Assembly: GCF_900129635.1 (NCBI RefSeq)
Contig: NZ_FSRB01000001.1
Location: 4,379,501-4,443,500, forward strand
Direction: 5' to 3'
From: Singulisphaera sp. GP187
GTDB lineage: Bacteria > Planctomycetota > Planctomycetia > Isosphaerales > Isosphaeraceae
Length of the DNA stretch: 64,000 bases
In this document: positions 35,584 to 44,645 of the stretch, in pieces
How the letters are laid out: every line of letters begins with the position of its first letter
How positions within the stretch are numbered: position 1 is the first letter of the stretch
Made by a program: the position numbers and the translations under genes
The notes under the pieces: generated by a model
The model's input: the letters and a program-made list of their open reading frames with translations, nothing else
Database searches by the model: none
What the model was told of the DNA's origin: nothing

Positions 35584-36531
35584 ATGGCAAACACTCTGCT
35601 GTCCCCGGGCGGCACCCACTGGCAGCCCGATTTCGAACGATTGTTGAGCGCGGCAAAGGGTCGCGGCACTCATGGACACCTGAGCGATGTCCGCGAGTCG
35701 CTCCGGCAAGCGGTCGGCCGCGATCGGCCATTGGTAATGCTCTGCCCCCATGCCGACGACGGCGCGATCAGCGCGGCCTGCCTGCTGCATGAATATGCGG
35801 TGCGTCGCGGGTTGCCCGTGATCGAGGTGTTGGTCTTCGCGGGCGAGCGGAACGTCGCCGCTCCCTGGCTCAACGACCAGAAGAAGGTCACGGTTCGCGA
35901 GTCGGAGTTCCGGCTCGAGTGCAGCGTGCTCGGCGCCGAGGCGGTCTGCTGGGATCTCGAAGCCTACCGCACCCCCGGCTACCAGCCCTCGCCACGCGAC
36001 ATCGACAAGATCGTCGAGTGGTTCATCCAGCGCCGGCCCGGTGCGATCATCCTTCCTCCGGCGACCGACGCCCACGTGGCACACCGGATGACGCGGGCCT
36101 TGGCCTCCGTCGGCCTGGTTGGAGCCCAACTGAAAGACACGCTGGTCCTGACCGGCTGGACCCCCTGGGGCCCCTTGCCGCAGCCCAACGCCTATTTCAG
36201 CTATGACGGCGAGGCGGAACGCACCAAGGAATGGGCGATCCACTGCCATGCGTCTCAGGTCCTTCTGACCGACTACACCAAGTATTGCTCGCACCTGGGC
36301 CGGGCCTACGCCGCCTTGACCCGCGAGTGGGCCGAGGGGCACAGCCTGACCGGCCGCGCAGCCCGGACCGACGACCGCTTCATCGGTGTCGAACTCTTCC
36401 AGATCGAGAAGTACGACCCCGAGCTCGACGCCAACACCGCCGACCCGCTCCAGATCGCCCTTGGCCTCCTGGGCGGCCATGTCGCCCCTGCCACCGCCGC
36501 CGCCAAGCTCGCGATCCCCACCACCGTCTGA
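35584..36531 (+). CDS. PIG-L/LmbE-family deacetylase
   Basis: 315 residues. The PIG-L family removes acetyl groups from N-acetylglucosamine-type substrates using zinc. The metal motif reads LCPHADDGAISAAC (PHxDD form, with G in place of the usual E), and DAHVAHRMTRAL supplies a further histidine pair. The last 110 residues (KYDPELDANTADPLQIALGL) extend past the usual domain. nagB begins 77 bases after the stop, which suggests that one operon deacetylates an amino sugar and then NagB deaminates it. The substrate is not known. No signal peptide, so cytoplasmic. Confidence 0.85.
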   Translation: MANTLLSPGGTHWQPDFERLLSAAKGRGTHGHLSDVRESLRQAVGRDRPLVMLCPHADDGAISAACLLHEYAVRRGLPVIEVLVFAGERNVAAPWLNDQKKVTVRESEFRLECSVLGAEAVCWDLEAYRTPGYQPSPRDIDKIVEWFIQRRPGAIILPPATDAHVAHRMTRALASVGLVGAQLKDTLVLTGWTPWGPLPQPNAYFSYDGEAERTKEWAIHCHASQVLLTDYTKYCSHLGRAYAALTREWAEGHSLTGRAARTDDRFIGVELFQIEKYDPELDANTADPLQIALGLLGGHVAPATAAAKLAIPTTV

Positions 36532-36608
36532 CTTTGACTTTGCATTTGACCTAGTTTGTGCCGACCTGCCTGAGGCTTGGCCGCGGCCTTTTTGGAGTTC
36601 CCGCGTCG

Positions 36609-37406
36609 ATGTCCGCTCCCGCCCGTGTTCTCGAATTGGCCAACGCCTCCGTCCTCGTCTTTCCCGATCGCGTGTCCGCCTGTCAAGTCGCAGCCGAACG
36701 AGTGGCTCACGCCCTCCGTTCGGCTGTGGCCACACGCGGACGGGCGGTCCTGGGCCTCGCCACCGGCTCAACCCCCGAGCCGATCTATGCACATCTCGTC
36801 GCCCTCCACCGCGAAGGAACGCTCTCCTTCGCCAACGTCTCCACCTACAACCTCGACGAATACTACCCAATCAGCCCACTCGACCCGAACAGTTACCGAG
36901 CCTACATGCATCGGCACCTGTTCCGTGCGGTCGACCTTCCGGCGAATCAGGCCCACGTGCTTGACGGAACCGTCCCCGCGTCGGCCGCGGCCGAGCACGC
37001 AGCGCAGTTCGACCGCTGGATCGCCGCCGACGGCGGCCTCGACTTCCAGCTCCTCGGGCTCGGCCGGAACGGCCACATCGGCTTCAACGAGCCGAGCGAA
37101 CTTGCCGCCGAAGCGGCCATGCGCCTGCCCACCCGCCTGGTCGACCTCCACCCGGTCACCCTCGCCGATGCCGCCAAGGATTTCGGCGACGAGTCCCGCG
37201 TGATCTCTCGCGCTCTCACCGTCGGCGTGGCCCCAATCCTGGCCGCCCGCTCGATCTTGGTTGTCGCCTTCGGCCCCAACAAGGCCGAAGCCGTCGCCCA
37301 ATCGCTCCGAGGTCCGATCACCGCGCAAGTTCCCGGCTCACTCCTGCAATCCGCCTCGGGCAAGGTCACCTGGATCCTCGACGAGGCAGCCGCAGGCGAT
37401 ATCTGA
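36609..37406 (+). CDS. nagB: Glucosamine-6-phosphate deaminase
   Basis: 265 residues from the ATG at 36609. It converts glucosamine 6-phosphate to fructose 6-phosphate and ammonia, in the cytoplasm. Family motifs are GLATGSTPEPIY (phosphate loop), STYNLDEYYPI (catalytic aspartate region) and GLGRNGHIGFNEPS, with the ring-opening histidine at H156. The position equivalent to E. coli D141 is N154, as in several Gram-positive enzymes. Length is as in the family (about 240-270). Downstream of the deacetylase in the same direction. Confidence 0.94.
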   Translation: MSAPARVLELANASVLVFPDRVSACQVAAERVAHALRSAVATRGRAVLGLATGSTPEPIYAHLVALHREGTLSFANVSTYNLDEYYPISPLDPNSYRAYMHRHLFRAVDLPANQAHVLDGTVPASAAAEHAAQFDRWIAADGGLDFQLLGLGRNGHIGFNEPSELAAEAAMRLPTRLVDLHPVTLADAAKDFGDESRVISRALTVGVAPILAARSILVVAFGPNKAEAVAQSLRGPITAQVPGSLLQSASGKVTWILDEAAAGDI

Positions 37407-38492
37407 GGGCCGGCCAACCGGACTTCGAACCTGTGAGGATCAATCAGAGCGGCCTCCAGGTCGCTCTGATTCTCGACGATCGTCGCCCCACCGGTCGTCG
37501 CGAATCTCCTTTGGATCCCGATCCTTTCGGCCCAACAGGGCCTCGCCGCCGTCGGGACAGTCAGCGCCAGCCTGCGCGGCGAGCGGCCTGAAATTCTTGC
37601 GATGGACCAAGAAAGGCCAGAACAATCAAGGTCGGCCCGAACCGATCTTGCAACGGGCGTGCTGCCTCCCGGGTAACGCAGCCCCTGACGGCATCGATCG
37701 ACGTCTCGACGAAGCAGAAACAGATCTACGAAGAGGCGCTCAAAGCCTTCGGATTCAAGTCCCTGCACTCACTGTCGCCAGTCGAGACCGAACAACTCTA
37801 CAGCAACTACTCTTATAATGATACATGATTAAAAATACTGCAATCTTTACAATAAGCATAAATAACATACCAACAGAAGGGGGCTGCCTCCTCTCAACCC
37901 ATTGCGGGACGGTGAGAGCATCCTGACCGCCCGCTCCTACCATCGGTTTACCGTCGGGTGACGCACGGAAATCATGGGGGCCAGGCGCTGACTCCATTGA
38001 GTCCCGGATCTCATGGCACTCAAGGAGTCAGAGGATTTCTTAGGTGGCCCGGACCGTAGGCGACCCGTGGGTAAAGCTGTAGCTCCTTGAATTCTTGGCG
38101 TCTTGGCGGCTCCTTCCTCTGCGCCGACGGTTCCTATGTGGGGTGAGTTGCCAATCCAAATCGTTGAGGAACACAAAGATCCCCTCAAACGAGCCTGAGT
38201 CTGAATAGTTTAAGGGGATATCGAGAAGCTTTGGTGAATCGGGCCGCAGGCGCCATAACTCGGACTTGATCCCCTCGTTCAAGACTCCGAATATCAATTC
38301 TCTTTGCACCAGAGGCATGGCTCAACGCGTCAACTCGCAGAGCGTGCCTTGCCAACCCCCTCACTCTTTTTCTATTCGATGCCTCCCTCGGATGCGATGA
38401 GGGAGGCATCGATCGGGGGCGTCCACGGGGGCTCCTGGAACGCTCCAGGGGCCATTGCCGTGGCGGTGCTCCAAGGTTTTGATCCAAAGGCA
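37407..38492. other. Intergenic region with decayed coding tail (1.1 kb)
   Basis: An open stretch from 37592 to the TGA at 37826-37828 ends in a protein-like tail (STKQKQIYEEALKAFGFKSL and SPVETEQLYSNYSYNDT), but it has no start and no family I recognise; it may be a gene remnant. From about 37820 to 37880 the DNA is AT-rich. 37880-38300 has no gene I can support. The DUF1559 start follows at 38493. Confidence 0.35.
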
Positions 38493-39533
38493 ATGATGTT
38501 CATGAATCTTAATTCGACGCGTCCGGTCCGGACCTCTCGTCCCACCGGGTTCACTCTCATCGAGCTCCTCGTCGTCATCGCGATCATCGCCGTGCTGATT
38601 GCTCTGCTCCTACCCGCGGTTCAGGCGGCGCGCGAGGCGGCGCGGCGGATGCAGTGCACGAACAACCTCAAGCAAATCGGCCTGGCCATGCACAACTATG
38701 CGAGCTCGCTTGGCTCGCTTCCCTGGGGGTGCGGCCCCGCGAGCTACAACGACTGGTCGGCGCATGCACTGCTGCTGTCCTACGTCGAGCAGTCGAACCT
38801 GTACAATGCGATCAATTTCAGTTATGGGTTCACGAATCCGACGACCCCGCAGAACACGACGATCATCCAGTTTCAGCTCACGATGCTCCTCTGCCCCTCC
38901 GACACCAGCCGGCTCGATAATACGGCGGGGCACACCAACTACGCCGCTTGCGCCGGGTCGTCGCCGGGCTCGTTCTTCGCACGCAAGGCTTCAGCCGCGT
39001 TCGACGGCGTTTTCGGGGCGATGATCGGCAGCAACTCGGTGATCGGGTTCCAGCAGATCACCGATGGAACCAGCCAGACGGCGGCCTTCAGCGAGAAGCT
39101 CATGGGGATCGGCGGCTCGAATCAATCGCAGCTCGACACGCTTCGGCCGAGTGCCTCGATCGCGGGGGGTGTAACCGACCCGGCGACCAACGAGGCCCAG
39201 GTCCAGCCTTTCCGCGACGCATGCGTGGCCGTGGGGGTGCCCACCTCGGCCGCAAGCCTCACGAACAACTACTCGATGGGCAAGTATTGGCATTCGGGGC
39301 AGCCTGCCAACTCGCGTTACAACCACGTCATGCCGCCGAACAGTTGGAGCTGCGGTTATGGAGGCGCCTCGGGCGGCGGTGCGATGACGGCCGCGAGCCG
39401 CCATTCCGGCGTGGTTAACCTGCTGCTGTGCGACGGCTCGGTTCGCGCGATCAAGAGCACGATTGCGATCAACGCCTGGTGGGCGCTGGCAACGCGTGCC
39501 GGCGGCGAGGTCGTCTCGGCCGATCAGTATTAA
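38493..39533 (+). CDS. DUF1559 family prepilin-like protein
   Basis: 346 residues. A type IV pilin-like leader is clear: RPTGFTLIELLVVIAIIAVL, where a prepilin peptidase would cut after the G of TG-FTLIE. The N-terminal helix then reads LLLPAVQAAREAARRMQCTN, typical of planctomycete DUF1559 proteins. The C-terminus has the conserved RHSGVVNLLLCDGSVRAI (H...DG) block. ATGs at 38493, 38496 and 38502 are all in frame; the first follows AAAGG. The family is much expanded in Planctomycetes and is thought to form surface pseudopili; individual roles are unknown. Confidence 0.95.
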   Translation: MMFMNLNSTRPVRTSRPTGFTLIELLVVIAIIAVLIALLLPAVQAAREAARRMQCTNNLKQIGLAMHNYASSLGSLPWGCGPASYNDWSAHALLLSYVEQSNLYNAINFSYGFTNPTTPQNTTIIQFQLTMLLCPSDTSRLDNTAGHTNYAACAGSSPGSFFARKASAAFDGVFGAMIGSNSVIGFQQITDGTSQTAAFSEKLMGIGGSNQSQLDTLRPSASIAGGVTDPATNEAQVQPFRDACVAVGVPTSAASLTNNYSMGKYWHSGQPANSRYNHVMPPNSWSCGYGGASGGGAMTAASRHSGVVNLLLCDGSVRAIKSTIAINAWWALATRAGGEVVSADQY

Positions 39534-39753
39534 TCCTGGTGGCATGTCGGGAATTCATGGCTCTGTATTGGGGTGGCCGCGATGGCTTGCCACCGCGGCC
39601 ACCCAGAAGATTAGAATCAACCGCGACCAAGTGCGCCGTGATGCATCTGGCAAACTCTTTGATCCTTGCTTGCTTGGGTTGAGCCGGGCGTGCCAACAGT
39701 GGCTCGGCCAGCCCGGCCGAGATTCAGGACTCGTCGGATAAGCCATTCAATCA

Positions 39754-40902
39754 ATGGGAAAGTCGTTCAACATGAGTCACGAATTGACACGCCGCCGGTT
39801 CCAGGCCGCTGCGCTGGCCTTCGCAATGGGGGCTGCCAGCCGCACCGGGTATTCGGCCGGGAAGAGGCCAGCTCGCCCGTTCTCCTTCCTCGCGCTGGGG
39901 GATCTGCATTTCGACCGTCCGGAAGACCACGACCACGACTGGCTCCGTCGCGAACATCCCAACGACGTGGCCCAGGTGGAGAACTACAGTCAGATCACCC
40001 GGGAGGTCCTTCCCCGGCTTTTCGCCGAGCTCCGCCAGGTCGCCGCCGGGTCCAAGGTGCCGATGACTCGGGCGGTCCAACTCGGTGACCTGATCGAGGG
40101 GATGTGCGGTTCGCTCGATCTCGCAACCCGGCAGTGCGAAGGGGCCGCGGCCTTCCTTCGTGACGCGGGGCTCGGCGTTCCGTTCCTGGCCGTCAAAGGC
40201 AACCACGAGATCCAAGGACCCGGTGCGGTCGACGCCTATCAGCGGGTCCTTCTCCCCTTCGTGGCCGACCAGGCCAAGCAGAAGCTCGAGGCCGCCTCAT
40301 TCACCGTCGAGCACGAAGAAGCGTTGTTCGTGTTCCTCGATGCGTACGCCCCGGACTCGCTCTCCTGGTTGGAGCGGACCTTGGCGACTCGCGAGGGGCG
40401 ACAGGCTTTTGTCCTGCTCCACCCACCGGTCGTCCCGTTCGGAGCCCGCTCGCTCTGGCACCTCGACGCCAAACCCGAAGCCGAGGCGCGGCGAAAAAAA
40501 CGGCTCAACCTCCTCGGCGCCCATCGGGCCATCGTCCTGTGCGGTCACCTGCACCGGTACGGCCTCGTGGTCCGCGAGACGGAGACCGGCCGCTTCCTCC
40601 AATTGGCCCTCAACAGTGTCATCCCGAAGCCCGACGCTGGCGTCCGCGACCATGTGGAGGGTGTGGACCGCTTCGGTCCCGATCTCGTCGCGCTGGAGCC
40701 GAAGTTCAGCCCGACCACCGACTCCCAACGCCGCGAAGCACTCCGGGCCGAAGCCCCCTTCATCAAGCACTTCGAGCACGCGGACGCCCCGGGTTATGCC
40801 CTCATCACCGTCGCCGGCCCGGAAATCCGGGCCGACCTTTATGTCGGCCTCGGCCAGCGGCTCTGGAAGAGCCTGGACCTGAAGTCCCTCTTATCCGGCT
40901 GA
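39754..40902 (+). CDS. Tat-type calcineurin-like metallophosphoesterase
   Basis: 382 residues (ATG at 39754; 39772 is an in-frame alternative). A twin-arginine-like signal (LTRRRFQAAALAFAMG) is followed by the metallophosphoesterase core: LALGDLHFDRP (metal motif D-x-H), QLGDLIEG (GDxx), VKGNHEI (GNHE) and LCGHLHRYGL (GHxH). These bind two metals and cleave phosphoester bonds. The exact substrate is not evident. It probably acts in the periplasm. Confidence 0.88.
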   Translation: MGKSFNMSHELTRRRFQAAALAFAMGAASRTGYSAGKRPARPFSFLALGDLHFDRPEDHDHDWLRREHPNDVAQVENYSQITREVLPRLFAELRQVAAGSKVPMTRAVQLGDLIEGMCGSLDLATRQCEGAAAFLRDAGLGVPFLAVKGNHEIQGPGAVDAYQRVLLPFVADQAKQKLEAASFTVEHEEALFVFLDAYAPDSLSWLERTLATREGRQAFVLLHPPVVPFGARSLWHLDAKPEAEARRKKRLNLLGAHRAIVLCGHLHRYGLVVRETETGRFLQLALNSVIPKPDAGVRDHVEGVDRFGPDLVALEPKFSPTTDSQRREALRAEAPFIKHFEHADAPGYALITVAGPEIRADLYVGLGQRLWKSLDLKSLLSG

Positions 40903-41561
40903 AAGCAAGCCCGCAGGTCCGAGGGGTAGCCAAACGGCGACGCTCTCCCTGCCCGATCGCCCGCGCTACCCCTGGTATTGTTCCGAAGGACGAGCCCGAC
41001 TCACTATCTGTTGCATGCGCCTTTAAACAAAAGGCGTAGTGATCCGTGCCTGTCCTTCGGGGTAATCGGGTGAAATCTTGGGCTTATACGTGGTGCCTCC
41101 GGCAGGTCCTTTGATCGTGCTTGGGTGAGCTGGCAATTCCAACAGTCGCTCGTCCGGCCCGGCCGAGACCCCGGCCTGCCTGCATCCATTCGCATACTAA
41201 CAACCCGCACTTTTCGGCCTTTTTTTAACCCTCTTGTCTCGGAGAATGCTCTGCTAAGGCTTGTGTCCGTCAAAGAAATTTTGTCAACCTCGTTTTAACC
41301 AGTCGATTCGCCTTCAGTCGGGTCAGCCAGAACCAACCGTGCCCGCGGACCGCCTTGAGATTTTTCCAGGCTGGAATACCATCCGTCGAACAGGACGCAT
41401 CACGGGGCAAAACCACGCGTTTTGGCCCGATTGAGCATGGCGAGGATCGACGCCTCGGCACTTCGACAAAGACATGCAAGTCATCATTAACACAACGCAG
41501 CAATCATGCAATATAGTGGGCCGTGCCCACCCTACGAAAAAACCATCGCAAACGCGAGCGT
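40903..41561. other. Intergenic region with transposase relic
   Basis: 659 bases. No intact gene. The relic is described separately (41273-41480). The sequence near 41515-41540 (GTGCCCACCCTAC) resembles, in the other direction, a short motif at 441-462 (TAGGGTGGGCATGG) and is probably a dispersed fragment. Confidence 0.4.
41273..41480 (-). pseudogene. Transposase fragment (IS701/IS4-like), degenerate
   Basis: Read on the minus strand, LAMLNRAKTRGFAP is followed by a TGA, then CVLFDGWYSSLE, then (after a one-base shift) NLKAVRGHGWFWLTRLKANR. This is the central DDE region of an IS701/IS4-type transposase (FDGWYSSLENLK...WLTRLKxNR). About 65 codons remain with a stop and a frameshift. Neither ends nor inverted repeats can be recognised. 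Confidence 0.65.
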
Positions 41562-42248
41562 TCATTTTTTGATAACAAACGGACTGGAACCGCGGGCTTG
41601 ATAGGGCCTCGCTCCCGCGGCGTGATTCGTCAGGTCATGAATCCGCCCGATCTCCGGCACGGCCTCGCGAATCACCGCATCGACGCCATGCCTCAAGGTG
41701 ACGTCGGCGAGGCCGCAACCCTGGCAACCTCCCGACATCCGTAGATACACGACGTTGTCGATTAGATCGACAAGGTCGACTCCGCCGCCGTGACTCGCCA
41801 CCACGGGGTTAACCTGCTCCTCGAGCACGTCACGCACCCGCTGGCGAAGCTGCTCGGTCGTGGGCATTGAGGCGATCAAGGCAGGTGCGAACGCAACCTG
41901 CCCCGAATCGAGGTGAGAGCGGAGAACCTTGGCCACCCCTTTTCCCAGGGTCTTCCAATCGACAGGGGCACGCGCGGAGGGGTCGCCAAGGACACGTCGG
42001 ACCAACCGCACGTAGGGGCCCACCAGCGGCAGGCCCGGGTCACCCGACCGCGTGACCACGAGCAAGTCGTGAGCGACCAGCACCGCAGAGACTCCCTCAA
42101 CCGCGAACAAGGCTTCGACCAAGGGAGAGCCTTGCGCGGAGTTGAGGTCGGCCGCGTATGCCCATTGATTGGGCGCGATCGGGCGGCTCACGAGGAAGAC
42201 GCAACGCGGGCCGGTCAAGGGTTCCGCCGTGATCGCGATTTCAGGCAT
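41562..42248 (-). CDS. NifU/Nfu-like iron-sulfur scaffold protein
   Basis: 228 residues (ATG at 42248; a GTG five codons upstream is possible). The N-terminal half (about 1-105) resembles the Nfu N-terminal domain (VFLVSRPIAPNQWAYAADLN and GVSAVLVAHDLLVVTR). The C-terminal NifU domain (about 130-205) has RMSGGCQGCGLADVTL, with the CxxC that binds a transient Fe-S cluster. Family members deliver clusters to target proteins in the cytoplasm. Class I fumarase in this window is one enzyme that needs such a cluster, but the two genes are not adjacent. Confidence 0.88.
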   Translation of the reverse strand: MPEIAITAEPLTGPRCVFLVSRPIAPNQWAYAADLNSAQGSPLVEALFAVEGVSAVLVAHDLLVVTRSGDPGLPLVGPYVRLVRRVLGDPSARAPVDWKTLGKGVAKVLRSHLDSGQVAFAPALIASMPTTEQLRQRVRDVLEEQVNPVVASHGGGVDLVDLIDNVVYLRMSGGCQGCGLADVTLRHGVDAVIREAVPEIGRIHDLTNHAAGARPYQARGSSPFVIKK

Positions 42249-42324
42249 AAGACCCACTCTCACTCACTCCACGTCCTGGGTTGGGCCCACCCTTTGATTG
42301 TACCCGGCCTCGGCCCGAGGAAGC

Positions 42325-44211
42325 TCATTCCGCCTCTTGCAAGCTGAACGCCACGAACGCATCGCCCGCCTTCGTCCGGAGTTTCCCAGCGCCTCCGGCC
42401 GCGATCACGAGATACTGACGGCCGTTCACCTGATAGGTCGACGGGGTCGCGTAGCCTCCGGCCGGGAGCGGGTGTTCCCAGAGCAGACGGCCGGTCTGCT
42501 TGTCGAAGGCGTGAATCCGTTCATCCTTGGTGCCAGCAATGAACACCAGGCCCCCCGCGGTCACGATCGAGCCACCGAAGGTTTCCGTACCGGTGCGCGG
42601 AATGCCGCGCGCGGTCAGCTCGACGTGTTCGCCGAGGGGGACCTGCCAGGCGAAGTCCCCCGTGTTGAGGTTGATCGCGCTCAAGACTCCCCAGGGGGGC
42701 TTGATCGCCGGGTAGCCCTCGTGGTCGTGAAACGGAAGGTAGCCCGTGTGCTCGTAAGGGCCGTACCTCGGGGTGTCGCCCGGCTTGCCTTCAACAAGTG
42801 CGATAATGTTGGGAACGTTGTTTGAATTCACGTAGAGCAAGCCGGTCGTCGGGTCGAATGAGGCCCCGGACCAGTTCGCGCCGCCGTGGAAGCCGGGGAT
42901 GACGACGGTTCCTTGAAGGCTGGGCGGGTTGAAGGCCGGCCCCCCTCGGATCGTGCGCAAGCGGGCGAGAACCGAGGCGCGGTTGGCTTCGCCGATGTTG
43001 GTGATGTTCGTCTCATCAAGGAACTGGGCGGCAAACGACGGCGGCTTGACCGGGATCGGCTGCGTCGTCGCCGCCAGTTCTCCGGGGATGTCCGAGGTGG
43101 GGACGGGTTGCTCCTTGACGTCGAAGAGCGGCTTGCCCGTTTCGCGGTCGAACAGGAAGACATGGCCCGTCTTCGTCACCTGCGCTACGGCATCGATCGG
43201 CTTGCCACCGTGCGTGACCGTGACCAGGTTGGGATAGACCGGCAGGTCGTGATCCCAGAGGTCATGACGCAAGGTCTGATAGTGCCAAACCCGCTTGCCC
43301 GTCTTGGCGTCGAGCGCCAGCGTGCAGTTGGCGAACAGATTGTCGCCCTGCCGGTCGCCGCCGTAGAAGTCGAAGGCCGCCGACCCGAGCCCGGCGAAGA
43401 CCAGGCCGCGATCCGGGTCCACGCTGAACCCGCCCCAGGCGTTCGCTGCCCCTCGCCCCTTCCAGGATTCGCCCTTCCAGGTCGCGTGTCCGAACTCGCC
43501 CGGCTGGGGCACGGTGTGGAACCGCCAGACCTGCTCGCCGGTCCGGACGTCGAACGCCCGGATATCCCCCGGCGCGGCAATCCCGGGGCCTTCACCACAC
43601 GAGACCCCGACGATGATCAAATTCTTCCAGAGGGCCGGAGCCGACGTCGGTCCATAGCCAAGCTTGGCGACACTCGGGTCGAGTTCCTTGCGGAGGTTGC
43701 GGATCCCGCCGTCGGCAAACTTCGGGTCGAGCTGGCCAGTCTTCGCGTCCAGCGAAAACAGGCGCCCGTCCGCCGTGCCATGAATAATCCGCCGCGCGCC
43801 GTCGGGCTGGCCGTCGGACCAGTACGCACAGCCCCGGTTGACGCCGCCGGACGTCGGCTGGTGCTCGAACGGATGATCCTTGAGGGGGTCGAACTGCCAG
43901 AGTTCCTTGCCGGTCGCGGCGTCTAGGGCCACGACCCGGAGATACCCGGTGACGACGTACATCACGCCATCGATCACGATCGGCGTGCATTCGATGGTCT
44001 TGCCGGTGCGGCCTTCGAGCTCCCGCGTGTGATACGTCCAGATCGGTTTGAGCCGACTCACGTTTTCACGGTTGATCTGGTCGAGCTTCGAGTACCGCGT
44101 GGCACCGGGGTCATTCCCCACCCGCGGCCAGTCGACGCTTTGCGGAGACTGGCCGACAGCATGGCTGGTCAATCCCAGCAAACAAATCAAGACGCTTCCA
44201 TGTAAATGCAT
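42325..44211 (-). CDS. PQQ-dependent dehydrogenase (quinoprotein)
   Basis: 628 residues from the ATG at 44211, which starts a signal peptide (MHLHGSVLICLLGLTSHAVG). An eight-bladed PQQ propeller is indicated by RVVALDAATGKELWQFDP, RLFSLDAKTGQLD, IRAFDVRTGEQVWRFHTVP, TLALDAKTGKRVWHYQ, HVFLFDRETGKPLFD and RIHAFDKQTGRLLWEHPLP. It is closest to the glucose-dehydrogenase-like branch (TYHTRELEGRTGKTIECTPI). It should oxidise an alcohol or sugar in the periplasm and pass electrons to the respiratory chain; the substrate is unknown. No cytochrome c motif (CxxCH) is seen. Single gene. Confidence 0.92.
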   Translation of the reverse strand: MHLHGSVLICLLGLTSHAVGQSPQSVDWPRVGNDPGATRYSKLDQINRENVSRLKPIWTYHTRELEGRTGKTIECTPIVIDGVMYVVTGYLRVVALDAATGKELWQFDPLKDHPFEHQPTSGGVNRGCAYWSDGQPDGARRIIHGTADGRLFSLDAKTGQLDPKFADGGIRNLRKELDPSVAKLGYGPTSAPALWKNLIIVGVSCGEGPGIAAPGDIRAFDVRTGEQVWRFHTVPQPGEFGHATWKGESWKGRGAANAWGGFSVDPDRGLVFAGLGSAAFDFYGGDRQGDNLFANCTLALDAKTGKRVWHYQTLRHDLWDHDLPVYPNLVTVTHGGKPIDAVAQVTKTGHVFLFDRETGKPLFDVKEQPVPTSDIPGELAATTQPIPVKPPSFAAQFLDETNITNIGEANRASVLARLRTIRGGPAFNPPSLQGTVVIPGFHGGANWSGASFDPTTGLLYVNSNNVPNIIALVEGKPGDTPRYGPYEHTGYLPFHDHEGYPAIKPPWGVLSAINLNTGDFAWQVPLGEHVELTARGIPRTGTETFGGSIVTAGGLVFIAGTKDERIHAFDKQTGRLLWEHPLPAGGYATPSTYQVNGRQYLVIAAGGAGKLRTKAGDAFVAFSLQEAE

Positions 44212-44645
44212 TACACATACCCCGGATTGAATGGCGAGGAACGACCCCCCAGTATACCCCCGGAGAGCACGGGAAAGGAGAACCAGGCCGGCACTCGGCG
44301 GCATAACCGTGGGACCACAGTGGCGGTGGCTTCTCGGTCCTCCCAAGCCTGGTGTCATCGTCAGCTCTGAAACCGAGAGTGCCCCGCTCGCACTGGAATC
44401 AAATTGCGGGCGGGAGGGGCGTGACCCTCGCCTCAGGAAGACAGGGAGCTCACGCTTTCATGCCGACACCTGGTGTTCCCTGGGACGGCGGGCGGAGCGC
44501 CCGACCCGTGGCAGGGCGGAAAACCCGGCAACGTGACGACAGGGCTCCGTTTTTTTCCTGAATTTTGCACGCGCGGGAACCCCCGCGGCCATTACTTTAG
44601 GAAAGGGTGGCCGTCTGAACTCTGCGAGCGAAATAGGATTGAGTC
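44212..44645. other. Divergent intergenic region, 434 bp
   Basis: Between the divergent PQQ dehydrogenase and sigma-WD40 genes, so it should hold both promoters. No repeat, operator or small gene could be supported. Confidence 0.4.

Noticed and set aside
41517..41540. Short motif resembling 441-462 (TAGGGTGGGCATGG)
   Set aside because: Only about 14 bases match, so it could be chance or a fragment of a dispersed repeat; not annotated separately.
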